NCBI RefSeq assembly: GCF_050433385.1
Contig: NZ_JBNPXI010000024.1
Span: forward strand, 1 to 64,000
Reading direction: 5' to 3'
DNA from: Brassicibacter mesophilus
GTDB lineage: Bacteria; Bacillota; Clostridia; Tissierellales; Proteiniboraceae
Length of the DNA: 64,000 nucleotides
Positions within the stretch are counted from its first letter, which is position 1, and the number at the start of each line of letters is the position of its first letter. The notes beneath the pieces are model-generated. The model had not been told where the DNA came from, made no database searches, and saw only the letters and a program-made list of their open reading frames with translations. Below, one piece after another: positions 1 through 8,842 of the stretch. A program made the position numbers and the translations under genes.

Positions 1-101
1 TATATCCAGTAATAGTTTATAAGAAGCATATTTTTTTCTAAAAATAAATTGGTAAATTTATCTTGATGTAATTCTACTAGCACATCAGGTTAATTTAACT
101 G

Positions 102-130
102 TTGACTTTTTACTTAAAAGTGATTATAAT
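102..130 (+). promoter_or_regulatory. Sigma-A promoter of the TrpXYZ-like operon
   Basis: TTGACT at 102-107 and TATAAT at 125-130 are separated by exactly 17 bp, which is close to the ideal housekeeping promoter. Transcription would start near 137, leaving a leader of about 115 nt before the ATG at 251. The leader holds only a small hairpin (TAGCC/GGCTA, about 168-182). No T-box motif is visible in it. Confidence 0.75.
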
Positions 131-250
131 TTATTCAATTATAATTTTTTGGGTTTGTAAAATGTAGATAGCCTTTAGGCTAAGGGAAGCAAGGTAGAAA
201 TGCAGTAGAAGTAAAAACAAAAAAATATAAAAAAATAGGAGGACGGTAGT

Positions 251-1282
251 ATGGTAGCTAAGTTTAATTCCGCCGGTCTAAGTAAATGCTTAGGCTTTGT
301 TTTATTACTCATCTTTTCGTTGGTTTTAGGAGGCTGTTCATCTAACAACACAGCTTCAAGCCCATCTGATGACAATTCTCAGAAGGTCGTTTCAATTGGT
401 ATAAGCCAGATTATTGAACATCCCGCATTAGATAGTGCAAGAGAAGGTTTTATTGATGCATTAAAATCAAAAGGCTATGAACCAGATAAAAACGTTAGTA
501 TAGATACTCAGTTTGCTCAAGGAGATATAGCTTTAACATCAACTATAGCTCAAAACTTTGTATCTCAAAATAAAGATTTAATCCTTGCAATCTCTACCCC
601 ATCAGCCCAATCAGCAAAAAATTCTACAAGTGAAATCCCTATATTGTTTACAGCTGTAACAGATCCTGTAGCAGCAGGTCTAGTAAAAGAAATAAACAGC
701 CCTAGGGGAAATATAACTGGTACAAGTGATTTATCGCCTATTATAAAGGAGCTTGAACTTGGTCAAATGCTTTTCCCAAACGCAAAGAATGTAGGTGTTA
801 TGTTTAATACAAGTGAGGTAAACTCACAAGTACAGTTAGATATGGCTAAAGAAGCAGCTAAAGAGCTTTCACTAAATATCATTGAAATACCTGTTACAAA
901 TACCTCTGAAATCGAAGCAGCTCTTAGCTCTAAAATTAAGCAAGTAGATTATCTTTTCCTTCCATCAGATAATCTGGTAGCATCTAGCTTACCAATGATA
1001 GCTAAGATAGCAACTGATAATAAGATTGGGATAATTGGTGTAGATGAACCTATGATTAAGTCAGGTGCTCTAGCATGTGAAGGTGTTGATTTCTACAGAC
1101 TTGGTCACCAAACAGGTTTGATGGCAGTAGATATAATTGAAGGAAAGGAAATAAAAGATATACCTGTTTCAACATTAAAGGAAACTCAACTTATAATAAA
1201 CGAAGATGTAGCTAAAAAGCTTGGAGTAGAAATACCTCAGGACTTACTTAGTAGGGCGACGGTCATAAAAGGAGGCAACTAA
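251..1282 (+). CDS. ABC transporter substrate-binding lipoprotein, TrpX-like
   Basis: This is the extracellular binding subunit of the ABC importer encoded by this gene and the next two. The start has an ideal AGGAGG upstream. Residues 1-29 form a lipoprotein signal ending in LVLGGC, so the mature protein would be lipid-anchored at Cys29. The rest fits the ABC_sub_bind family (PF04392), with typical stretches such as ILAISTPSAQS and IPILFTAVTDP. The first gene of a three-gene operon, it ends 1 bp before the permease start. Family members near TrpY/TrpZ-type partners import tryptophan in streptococci, but close relatives serve other amino acids or nucleosides, so the substrate is an inference. 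Confidence 0.85.
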   Translation: MVAKFNSAGLSKCLGFVLLLIFSLVLGGCSSNNTASSPSDDNSQKVVSIGISQIIEHPALDSAREGFIDALKSKGYEPDKNVSIDTQFAQGDIALTSTIAQNFVSQNKDLILAISTPSAQSAKNSTSEIPILFTAVTDPVAAGLVKEINSPRGNITGTSDLSPIIKELELGQMLFPNAKNVGVMFNTSEVNSQVQLDMAKEAAKELSLNIIEIPVTNTSEIEAALSSKIKQVDYLFLPSDNLVASSLPMIAKIATDNKIGIIGVDEPMIKSGALACEGVDFYRLGHQTGLMAVDIIEGKEIKDIPVSTLKETQLIINEDVAKKLGVEIPQDLLSRATVIKGGN

Positions 1283-1283
1283 T

Positions 1284-2177
1284 ATGAATAGCTTCTTGCT
1301 TGGAATTGTCCAGCAAAGTTTAATTTTTTCTATAATGGTCATGGGAGTTTATATTACATATAAGCTCCTTGATTTCCCTGATCTTTCAGCTGATGGTACC
1401 TTCACTTTAGGTGCAAGTGTATCCGCCTTGTTGATAACAAAAGGTATCAATCCATTCATATCATTAATCATAGCTGTTGTAGCAGGTGCTATAGCTGGTA
1501 CTTGCACAGGCTTATTAAACGTAAAGCTAAAGATAACTAATTTATTATCAGGTATTCTTGTAATGATAAGTCTTTACTCAATCAACTTAAGAATAATGAC
1601 AAAAGCAAATTTGCCTTTGTTCAACTATACGACAATGTTTGACGACAATAATACACTGATAATAGCACTTATTTTTACATTTATTACAGCGATTTTATTT
1701 ACTGTATTTTTCAAAACTAAACTCGGATATTTAATAAAAGCAACTGGAAGCAATGAAAATATGGTTGTTTCACTTGGAATAAATACAGGAGCTATAAAAA
1801 TACTTGCTCTTTCGTTATCAAATGCATTGATAGCATTATCAGGAGCAATACTTGCCCAATATCAAGGGTTCAGTGATATTAATATGGGTGCAGGAACTAT
1901 AATTATGGGTTTAGCTTCAATTATACTAGCGGACTCAATATTTAGAAATCTACCTATATTTAACGCTAGCATAATCTGTATAGTTGGTACCATTCTATAT
2001 AGAGCCAGCATATCTTTAAGTCTAAAGCTAGGATTTAATCCAAGTGATCTAAAGCTTATAAGCTGTATAATAGTTATTTTTGCACTTAGTATTGGGCACT
2101 CTAAATTTAGCTTTAAATCATTAAACTTACCATTTTTCAAGAGTAAAAAAAATAAATATGCTTCTGTTAATGACTAA
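1284..2177 (+). CDS. ABC transporter permease, TrpY-like
   Basis: This is the membrane subunit of the importer. Its 297 residues are mostly hydrophobic, with about eight to ten membrane segments, and match the BPD_transp_2 permease type found with ABC_sub_bind proteins (typical block DFPDLSADGTFTLGA near residues 30-45, and LSGAILAQYQGFSDINMG near 185-205). The ATG follows the stop of the binding-protein gene almost directly and its ribosome site (GGAGG) lies inside that gene, which suggests translational coupling. The C-terminus is a short Lys-rich tail. The substrate is not shown by the sequence. Confidence 0.85.
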   Translation: MNSFLLGIVQQSLIFSIMVMGVYITYKLLDFPDLSADGTFTLGASVSALLITKGINPFISLIIAVVAGAIAGTCTGLLNVKLKITNLLSGILVMISLYSINLRIMTKANLPLFNYTTMFDDNNTLIIALIFTFITAILFTVFFKTKLGYLIKATGSNENMVVSLGINTGAIKILALSLSNALIALSGAILAQYQGFSDINMGAGTIIMGLASIILADSIFRNLPIFNASIICIVGTILYRASISLSLKLGFNPSDLKLISCIIVIFALSIGHSKFSFKSLNLPFFKSKKNKYASVND

Positions 2178-2199
2178 AAATATGTGGGTGGTGATTTAA

Positions 2200-2976
2200 A
2201 TGCTTGAAGTAAGAAATATTTCAAAAACTTTTAATCCTAGTAGTATAAATGAGAATAATGTATTCAAAAATTTTTCGTTAAAAATAAATAAAAATGACTT
2301 TATCTGTGTAATAGGGAGTAATGGAGCAGGTAAATCTACACTATTAAATGTTATATCAGGTAAAATAAAAGTCGACAGAGGAAATATAAGACTTAGCGAA
2401 AGAGATATAACAAATGATACAGAAGACGTGAGATGTAAGGTAATATCAAGAATATTTCAAGACCCTTCACTAGGTACTGTGCCTTCAATGACTATATTTG
2501 AAAATTTATCTATGGCTATGAATAAAGGCAAAAAATTTAATTTATCATTTCTCTCAGATAAAAAAAACGAGGAGCTGTTTAAGGATTTGTTAAAAATACT
2601 TGATTTGAATCTTGAAAACAAGCTTTATACAAGGGTTGCAGATCTATCTGGGGGTCAAAGGCAATCGTTAAGCCTTATAATGTCAACCTTAAATAGCCCT
2701 GAACTTCTGTTATTAGATGAGCATACTGCTGCTCTTGACCCAAAAACATCTGAAATAATAATGGAGATTACAGATAGACTGGTAAGAGAGAAAAATTTAA
2801 CTACTCTTATGGTAACTCATAATATGAATCATGCTCTAAAGTATGGAAACAGACTAATAATGATGCATAGAGGAGATATAATTATAGATGTCTGTGGAGA
2901 TGAAAAAAAGAACCTAACAAAAGAAAAGCTTCTTTCGCTGTTTAAAGAAGTAAGTGACAGGAGCCTTTTCAGTTAA
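2200..2976 (+). CDS. ABC transporter ATP-binding protein, TrpZ-like
   Basis: This is the ATPase of the TrpXYZ-like importer. Walker A is GSNGAGKST (about residues 39-47), the signature is LSGGQRQ (about 147-153), and Walker B is LLLLDEHTAALDP, where the aspartate is followed by the catalytic glutamate. The switch histidine is in VTHNM. At 258 residues it has normal length for the family. It starts 22 bp after the permease gene with a GGTGGTG-type ribosome site. It is the last gene of the operon, followed by a strong terminator. Confidence 0.9.
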   Translation: MLEVRNISKTFNPSSINENNVFKNFSLKINKNDFICVIGSNGAGKSTLLNVISGKIKVDRGNIRLSERDITNDTEDVRCKVISRIFQDPSLGTVPSMTIFENLSMAMNKGKKFNLSFLSDKKNEELFKDLLKILDLNLENKLYTRVADLSGGQRQSLSLIMSTLNSPELLLLDEHTAALDPKTSEIIMEITDRLVREKNLTTLMVTHNMNHALKYGNRLIMMHRGDIIIDVCGDEKKNLTKEKLLSLFKEVSDRSLFS

Positions 2977-3010
2977 GTATTATTCAAACTAACTTTCAGT
3001 ATTAAAAACT

Positions 3011-3071
3011 AAAGACCAATAAAGCTTTTTCCGACTCAATTTTTACTCGGAATTAACTTTATTGGTCTTTT
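3011..3071. terminator. Bidirectional terminator between the importer operon and the YeiH gene
   Basis: AAAGACCAATAAAG at 3011 pairs with CTTTATTGGTCTTTT ending at 3071. T-runs lie on both sides, so it can end transcription of the plus-strand operon and of the converging minus-strand gene. Confidence 0.8.
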
Positions 3072-3078
3072 ATTCTTG

Positions 3079-4062
3079 CTATAAAATCTTCGTGATAGTC
3101 AAAAGGCTTACACTTGACAGAATTATAAATAAAATCGTTCCAGCCATAAGTGCCTTTGCACCCTTGTCAACTATGGTTTTAAAGTCAACAGATAGACCCA
3201 TAGCCGTCATAGCCATTAAAATGCATAATGAACTCGTATAAACTAGTATCTTTGTGATTGATGCAGGTATTATTCCTAGGGAGTTAATAATTCCTGCTAT
3301 AATAAAGTATAGTACATACATAGGAAATTTAACCTTACTTTTATTCGAATTATCGTTATTAAACATAAAACCTAATGCTATTGAAACAGGTACCAGCATT
3401 AAAACCCTTGTCATTTTAACAAACGTTCCAATTTCTCCTGAAGCGTCCCCCAGTGCAAATGCAGCAGCTATAGCATGGGCAACACCATGAAGAGATATCC
3501 CTGACCATGCTCCATATTGCATTGGAGTTAAATTTAGCCCACTTACTGCAACAGCTGAATATATTAAAACTCCCATGGCCCCTAAGAAGCTAACAACGGA
3601 CACAGCTATTACAGAGTCATCTTCTTCTGCATCAATACATGGTGCCATAGCAACAACTGCTGATGCTCCACATATACATGAGCCTACCCCTATTAATGCA
3701 GATAGCTTTTTATTTACTTTAAATATCTTTCCAAATACCATTGCTAGTATCAGCGCTAATGGAACAAATATCAATACCATCATAAGTATTTTAGGACCTA
3801 GCTTAAGTATAGCATTAAAATTAAGCTTAAATCCTAAAAGCACTATTCCAACCTTTAATAACTTCTTAAGTGAGAATTTTATTCCGTCCCGAAAAATATT
3901 TTGTGTTTTTATTGTATTATTATAAATTATACCTATTATTATTGCTATCGTAAGTGCTTCAAGGTTTATATAGCTCTTTAACAAGTCGTTTATGAACATT
4001 GATATATAAGATATGATTAATACGAAAATAATTCCTGGAGCTAGCTTTTTTATCGTCTGCAA
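3079..4062 (-). CDS. YeiH/UPF0324 family putative sulfate or anion exporter
   Basis: This is a 327-residue membrane protein with about ten hydrophobic segments. The family-typical stretches LLKVGIVLLGFKLNF and VGSCICGASAVVAMAP are present, as is ISLHGVAHAIAAAFALG. Members of Cons_hypoth698 are annotated as putative sulfate exporters, but transport has rarely been tested. The gene follows a LysR-type regulator on the same strand with a 109-bp AT-rich gap, an arrangement like E. coli YeiE/YeiH. The regulator may therefore control this gene. The true substrate is unknown. Confidence 0.85.
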   Translation of the reverse strand: MQTIKKLAPGIIFVLIISYISMFINDLLKSYINLEALTIAIIIGIIYNNTIKTQNIFRDGIKFSLKKLLKVGIVLLGFKLNFNAILKLGPKILMMVLIFVPLALILAMVFGKIFKVNKKLSALIGVGSCICGASAVVAMAPCIDAEEDDSVIAVSVVSFLGAMGVLIYSAVAVSGLNLTPMQYGAWSGISLHGVAHAIAAAFALGDASGEIGTFVKMTRVLMLVPVSIALGFMFNNDNSNKSKVKFPMYVLYFIIAGIINSLGIIPASITKILVYTSSLCILMAMTAMGLSVDFKTIVDKGAKALMAGTILFIILSSVSLLTITKIL

Positions 4063-4171
4063 GCAAAATCACCTCGTTTTTTATTAATAACAAATGTAAT
4101 TATAGCATTACAGAGTCATAATGTGAAATTATAAATAATTATATTTCTATAAGTTATTCTTATGATGTTTT

Positions 4172-5053
4172 TTAATATTTCAAACAAAACTTAGTAAAGT
4201 GGTCTATAAAATCCATGTTCATATCATCTATATAAACAAAATTAAACTCTCTAATTATCTTAAAATCTTTGATAGGTACTATTCTGAGCTTATTATTTAG
4301 TACTGACATCTTAACTGCCTCTTTTGATATGATTGTACATCCTAATCCTGATTCGACCAATGATACTATGGCTGTAATGTTTCCAATTTCCATGTATACA
4401 TTCATGTCTTCAATAGTATGTCCTTCCTGCAATAGCTTATCTTCCAACACCTTTCTTGTTCCAGAACCTCTTTCTCTTAATATAAGCTTACTCATCAAAA
4501 CCTCTTTGACTGTAACAGACTCTTTTTCTGCAAAACAATGGTTTGGTGATACTACTAATACTAGTTCATCATCCTTGAATTTTTTATATCTTACTTTAGT
4601 TTTATCAAAGGGCCCTTCTACTACACCAATGTCAATATTTCCACTATTTAGCTGTTTCATTATTATTTCTGTATTCTCAACAAATAGTACAATATCAGTA
4701 TTTTCATAGGATTTTCTATGCTCTCCAATAATTTTGGGTAGTACATATCCTCCTATTGTAAGTGTAGCTCCAACATTATACTTTTTTATTACAGATGTCT
4801 TATTTTTTAATTGAACTTTAATCTTTTTATCTAATCTATGCATGTCTATTGCATATTGATATAGCAGATTACCTTCTTCAGTAAGTCCCATCTCTTTGCC
4901 TTTCTTATAAAAAAGCTTAACATCATAATACTCTTCTAAAGCTTTAATGTGCTGAGAAACAGCAGGCTGTGTAACATTAAGAATTTCTGATGTTCTGGTA
5001 AAATTTTTTGTCCTTGCTACAGTAATAAAGGTTAGTATCTTTGTATCAAGCAT
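4172..5053 (-). CDS. LysR family transcriptional regulator
   Basis: The winged helix-turn-helix is at residues 1-60 (FITVARTKNFTRTSEILNVTQPA is the typical LysR opening), followed by the co-inducer domain from about residue 90, including LILRERGSGTRKVLE and ESGLGCTIISKEAV. At 293 residues it is full length. It sits upstream of the YeiH-type gene on the same strand and resembles CysL/YeiE-type regulators linked to sulfur or anion export. The gap to the YeiH gene (4063-4171) contains AT-rich partial dyads that could be LysR boxes, but none is certain. It starts 15 bp after the preceding gene ends, so it may be in an operon with it. Confidence 0.88.
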   Translation of the reverse strand: MLDTKILTFITVARTKNFTRTSEILNVTQPAVSQHIKALEEYYDVKLFYKKGKEMGLTEEGNLLYQYAIDMHRLDKKIKVQLKNKTSVIKKYNVGATLTIGGYVLPKIIGEHRKSYENTDIVLFVENTEIIMKQLNSGNIDIGVVEGPFDKTKVRYKKFKDDELVLVVSPNHCFAEKESVTVKEVLMSKLILRERGSGTRKVLEDKLLQEGHTIEDMNVYMEIGNITAIVSLVESGLGCTIISKEAVKMSVLNNKLRIVPIKDFKIIREFNFVYIDDMNMDFIDHFTKFCLKY

Positions 5054-5068
5054 AATATTACCTTCTTT

Positions 5069-5947
5069 TTATTTATCTTTATCTAGTTCAACTTCTCTTT
5101 CGTATTCTAACCCAAGATTGTCCTTTACTCTAATTATAGCTTTTAAATCTTTCTCTTCAAAATCTGGATCTTCAAATGGTTTATAATAATCTATCGTTTC
5201 ATCATTATAGTCATCATCATAGTCTCCTTCTTTTAATAGATCCACTGTTTCTAAAAGCTTACCTTTTACATAAATCTGTAATTCAGCCTTATGCATTTTT
5301 AATTGTTCAGGCATAGATTTAGTTGATCTTCCACCATTAAATAAATCTAACCCTATATTAGGATTAAACAAGTGTATATCTAAATAAACTTTACTTCCGG
5401 TTGTTCCAGTTCTCCCATCCACTCGAATTCGATCCATAAGTCCATCGTAAATATCTACTTTAGTTAGCTCCTCTGAACGCTTCCCACTATTATTTTCGGC
5501 TAATACATTGATAGTATAGCTTGCTTCAAATGGTAATGTTAGTTGCTTTTCATAATGCAAATCGCTAACTGGTTCAACAACTATCTTTTCCCATGAAGTA
5601 TCTCCCAATCTATTATCCGTTAATTTACCAATATTCAAGTATACTTTTTCATCATTTTTCAAGCTATTAAAATCCCAAAATACAGATATGGTCATATCTT
5701 GTAAATCATCTGATATTGATTTGATTTCATAGCCGCTATCTCTAATCCATCTATTTTCTCTCTCCCATTCATTTAAAGTATCGTAAACATCTCCGTTAAT
5801 TTGATTTATATCCTCGTTTATTCTATTAAAGCTGTATCTCTGATTTCTTAAATCGTTCTTTAGTTCACTAATTTTTGCATTTTGATAAATGTTTAGTACT
5901 AATATTGCAGCAAGTAAAAATATAATTAATTTCCTTCCCTTATCCAA
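5069..5947 (-). CDS. Membrane-anchored protein of unknown function
   Basis: I do not recognise this family. The start is a TTG placed 7 nt after AGGAGG. Residues 7-23 form one membrane segment, and residues 25-60 have a coiled-coil-like pattern (QNAKISELKNDLRNQ). The remaining 230 residues are hydrophilic and should be extracellular. The segment around residues 95-160 alternates like an Ig-like beta fold. The C-terminus is acidic (DEETIDYY, DPDFEEKDL). It lies between the MATE gene and the LysR gene on the same strand, with a 25-bp gap to the former. Confidence 0.6.
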   Translation of the reverse strand: MDKGRKLIIFLLAAILVLNIYQNAKISELKNDLRNQRYSFNRINEDINQINGDVYDTLNEWERENRWIRDSGYEIKSISDDLQDMTISVFWDFNSLKNDEKVYLNIGKLTDNRLGDTSWEKIVVEPVSDLHYEKQLTLPFEASYTINVLAENNSGKRSEELTKVDIYDGLMDRIRVDGRTGTTGSKVYLDIHLFNPNIGLDLFNGGRSTKSMPEQLKMHKAELQIYVKGKLLETVDLLKEGDYDDDYNDETIDYYKPFEDPDFEEKDLKAIIRVKDNLGLEYEREVELDKDK

Positions 5948-5972
5948 TGAAATCCCTCCTAAAGTAATATAT

Positions 5973-7334
5973 TTACATATGTTCTACAACATTCCTTACC
6001 CATTTCATAGAAAGAAGTCTAGGTATACCTACTGTTGCTTTAACTACCTCCTCTAAAGAAACCATAGCTAAGACCCAATAAACAGGAAGCTTAAAAACTA
6101 AAGCTCCAAGAAATGCTAACGGAACCCCTACAAGCCATACGGATCCCATCTCGAGAAACATGGAAAATTTAGTATCTCCTCCACTCCTTAGAATACCTAC
6201 TATTAATATTGCATTAAATATTCTAATACTCATAGTAACAGATATAACCATGAGCATCCTTCTAGCTGAATAATAAACCTCTGGTGAAAGGTTATTAAAT
6301 AGCATCATGATAATTGGAGACAATGAATAAAGCATTATTCCAAGAATAATTCCTATTGCTGGTCCCAATACGGAAAATGTCTTAGCGTATGTTAACGCTT
6401 CTTCCTTATTATCAGCACCAATCTTATTTCCAATCATAACAGCACATGCATTAGCTAATCCCATAGACACAACCATGAATATATTCTGAATAGTAGTAGC
6501 TATCTGTACAGTAGCAGTAGCTTCTTTTCCTATTCTTGCGTATGCTATTGAATACATAACCATACCTAAAGACCAAAAAAATTCATTCAATATAACAGGC
6601 GTAGTAGTTTTAAAAAACTTGGCTAAAAAATTTGCAGATATATCTAAAAGCTCCTTTGGCTTTGCAGCCAGAGCATTTTTACTACGATATGTTATGGATA
6701 GTATTAATATCATTTCAATAGTTCTAGAAATCAAAGTAGCAAGGGCTGCTCCCTCAATCCCCATCTGAGGAAAACCAAGATTGCCAAGTATAAGTAACCA
6801 ATTGAAACCAGTGTTAACCAATAAAGCTATTGCACTTACAATCATCGGAATATTAGCTTTACCTATACTCCTTGAAGCAACACTAAAAGAAAAACTCACT
6901 GCTGTAAGTAGGTAACTTATAGAAATAATTTTCAAATACTTTACTCCTAGTTCTACTACCTCTATATCCTTAGTGAATATCCTCATTATAGCTTTAGGCA
7001 TGAAAAATGCACTTACAGCAAAAATAATACTTAAAGCTCCCCCGATCATTAGAGCTATTCCAAGAATTCTTCTTATATTTTTAACATCTCTTTTCCCCCA
7101 AAACTGAGCCACAAATATTGATGACCCACTATTTATACCAAATAGGATAAGAACAAAAAAGAAAAACACTTGGTTTGCAAGTCCCACAGCGGCAATATTA
7201 GCTTCCCCAAGCTCTGTTATCATCAACGTATCTATCATGTTAAGCGAAGATGAAATAAGATTTTGAAGTGCTATTGGTAACGCAATGCTTATCATCGTTT
7301 TATAGAAATTCTTATCCCTCAGTATCCACTGCAT
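5973..7334 (-). CDS. MATE family multidrug/cation efflux transporter
   Basis: This is a 453-residue protein with about twelve membrane segments in two MatE repeats. The first repeat opens with ALPIALQNLISSSLNMIDTL and includes AQFWGKRD; the second half has ATTIQNIFMVVSMGLANA. Members expel drugs or organic cations using sodium or proton gradients. The ATG has a GGGGGG-type ribosome site. It is the first gene of a probable run including the 5069-5947 and 4172-5053 genes. The substrate is unknown. Confidence 0.9.
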   Translation of the reverse strand: MQWILRDKNFYKTMISIALPIALQNLISSSLNMIDTLMITELGEANIAAVGLANQVFFFFVLILFGINSGSSIFVAQFWGKRDVKNIRRILGIALMIGGALSIIFAVSAFFMPKAIMRIFTKDIEVVELGVKYLKIISISYLLTAVSFSFSVASRSIGKANIPMIVSAIALLVNTGFNWLLILGNLGFPQMGIEGAALATLISRTIEMILILSITYRSKNALAAKPKELLDISANFLAKFFKTTTPVILNEFFWSLGMVMYSIAYARIGKEATATVQIATTIQNIFMVVSMGLANACAVMIGNKIGADNKEEALTYAKTFSVLGPAIGIILGIMLYSLSPIIMMLFNNLSPEVYYSARRMLMVISVTMSIRIFNAILIVGILRSGGDTKFSMFLEMGSVWLVGVPLAFLGALVFKLPVYWVLAMVSLEEVVKATVGIPRLLSMKWVRNVVEHM

Positions 7335-7417
7335 AAATATCCCCCCATATTATATATAACCATATAGAAAAATTTATTTTATAATAAACAATTCTTAATT
7401 ATCCCTATATGCTTTGC

Positions 7418-7451
7418 AAAAGGCTGCTGAATATATTTTTCAGTAGCCTTT
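7418..7451. terminator. Terminator downstream of the MFS gene
   Basis: AAAGGCTGCTGA pairs with TTCAGTAGCCTTT around a short AT loop. It follows the minus-strand MFS gene, and it also separates it from the MATE gene. Confidence 0.7.
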
Positions 7452-7459
7452 CAAATTCA

Positions 7460-8620
7460 CTATATAGTATTTACTTTAGCATTTTCTATTGAATACTTAA
7501 AATATATAAACACTAGACCACATGAGATTAAAGAAATAGTTCCACAGCTAGCAAATGCATGCTGTAGCGATATATTAGCCGTCTTGCCTATTATTAAATT
7601 TACAAGTGATGCTACAATATCCCCAAACATAGCATATAAAGACAAAACTGTTGCTCTGTCATTGGTCAATACAGAGCTATTCTGTATATCTAGTGCAATG
7701 GGCTGTACTAAAGCAAATCCTCCGCTTATGCATGATATGAGCACTATACTCCATATAGGAGAATTAACATATATTAGTAAAAAAGAGCATACTGTTAAAA
7801 TAATAAATAGAGCTTTAATACTACCATTTCTACCATATTTCTCTGTGAGTCTGTAAGATTTAGCTGACCCTAGCCTTATTATTTGTACGAGAGCCACCAA
7901 TAGTCCAAAATATTTTATATTAATACCACTTCGCATATACTGCACCTGATTTAAAAACACACTTATAGCATGATTAACTTCATTCATCAATGCAATTGCG
8001 AAAACAAATAGAAGTATTTGCTTATTTTTGAAAACATTTTTGAACGTACTTATAAAACTAGGTTTATCTTCTAAATGTACCTTAACATCCTTAATAAATA
8101 TAGTTAGGAATGCCGCTATCAAATAAGGAAAAATAGTGAGAAATGCAGCAAGATCTATAGACCTAGAAATAATACTCGTAGAAATTATTGAAGCAGCAAG
8201 AAATCCCATTGTCCCAAAAGCACTATATCTTCCAAAAATCTTCTCAGCTTCACCATCTTCAGACGAGTAATATAGTAAGGCAGTATCACATCCAGAAAGA
8301 CCTGAAATTGCTAAAGCGATAATTACTGCTTCTAATAAAAATAAAAAGAAAGTGTTTGCTTCATAAAAAACTATTTTAGAAAATAAAAATAGAAGATTAG
8401 AAATTACTAGTGTTAATTTATATCCAAATCGGTCTGCGAACCATCCCCACGGAACCTCAAATGCTATCATTAAAACCATGAAGATTGATTCAAGTAAAAA
8501 TATCTGATACATTGACAGCCCCCTAGACTGCCTATATATAGTTGCAACAGGCCCATAAAATACAAATCCCTGTAAAAAGCAAATAATATACATTAGATAA
8601 ACATTAATTCTCTTATTCAA
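7460..8620 (-). CDS. MFS transporter
   Basis: This is a 386-residue protein with about twelve membrane segments. The loop between segments 2 and 3 has the MFS motif A form GWFADRFGYKLTL. The start is a TTG preceded by GGAGGTG at good spacing. A single-gene unit, it ends at the hairpin at 7418-7451. A small hairpin (AAAGCCTT/AAGGCTTT, about 8652-8673) lies in its leader. Members of this subgroup are usually annotated as drug exporters, but nothing here fixes a substrate. Confidence 0.85.
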   Translation of the reverse strand: MNKRINVYLMYIICFLQGFVFYGPVATIYRQSRGLSMYQIFLLESIFMVLMIAFEVPWGWFADRFGYKLTLVISNLLFLFSKIVFYEANTFFLFLLEAVIIALAISGLSGCDTALLYYSSEDGEAEKIFGRYSAFGTMGFLAASIISTSIISRSIDLAAFLTIFPYLIAAFLTIFIKDVKVHLEDKPSFISTFKNVFKNKQILLFVFAIALMNEVNHAISVFLNQVQYMRSGINIKYFGLLVALVQIIRLGSAKSYRLTEKYGRNGSIKALFIILTVCSFLLIYVNSPIWSIVLISCISGGFALVQPIALDIQNSSVLTNDRATVLSLYAMFGDIVASLVNLIIGKTANISLQHAFASCGTISLISCGLVFIYFKYSIENAKVNTI

Positions 8621-8783
8621 TTAGATGCACCTCCAAGATGGTATGAAAATAAAGCCTTCTTATAAGGCTTTAATAGTCATTAAGCTTTTTTAGTGCATCA
8701 ATTTGGTAACATCCGCCTATCCCCTTTTTTGAGTATGCTATATTTTAACATAAAGTAAAATTGAATTCAATCATATAAAAATG

Positions 8784-8815
8784 AAAACACCAGATCAATA
8801 AAAGTCTGGTGTTTT
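8784..8815 (-). terminator. Terminator of the sodium symporter gene
   Basis: AAAACACCAGA pairs perfectly with TCTGGTGTTTT just after the stop of the minus-strand symporter gene. Confidence 0.75.
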
Positions 8816-8842
8816 CTGGAGGAATTTATGTTAGAAAAATAT

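Noticed and set aside
3575..3925. 116-codon plus-strand open frame
   Set aside because: It is antisense to the YeiH-type gene and shows Ser/Thr/Ile-rich composition from reversed membrane codons. No family is recognisable.
4269..4709. 146-codon open frame on the plus strand
   Set aside because: It lies entirely antisense to the LysR regulator gene, which has clear family motifs. It has no ribosome site and a residue mix typical of shadow frames.
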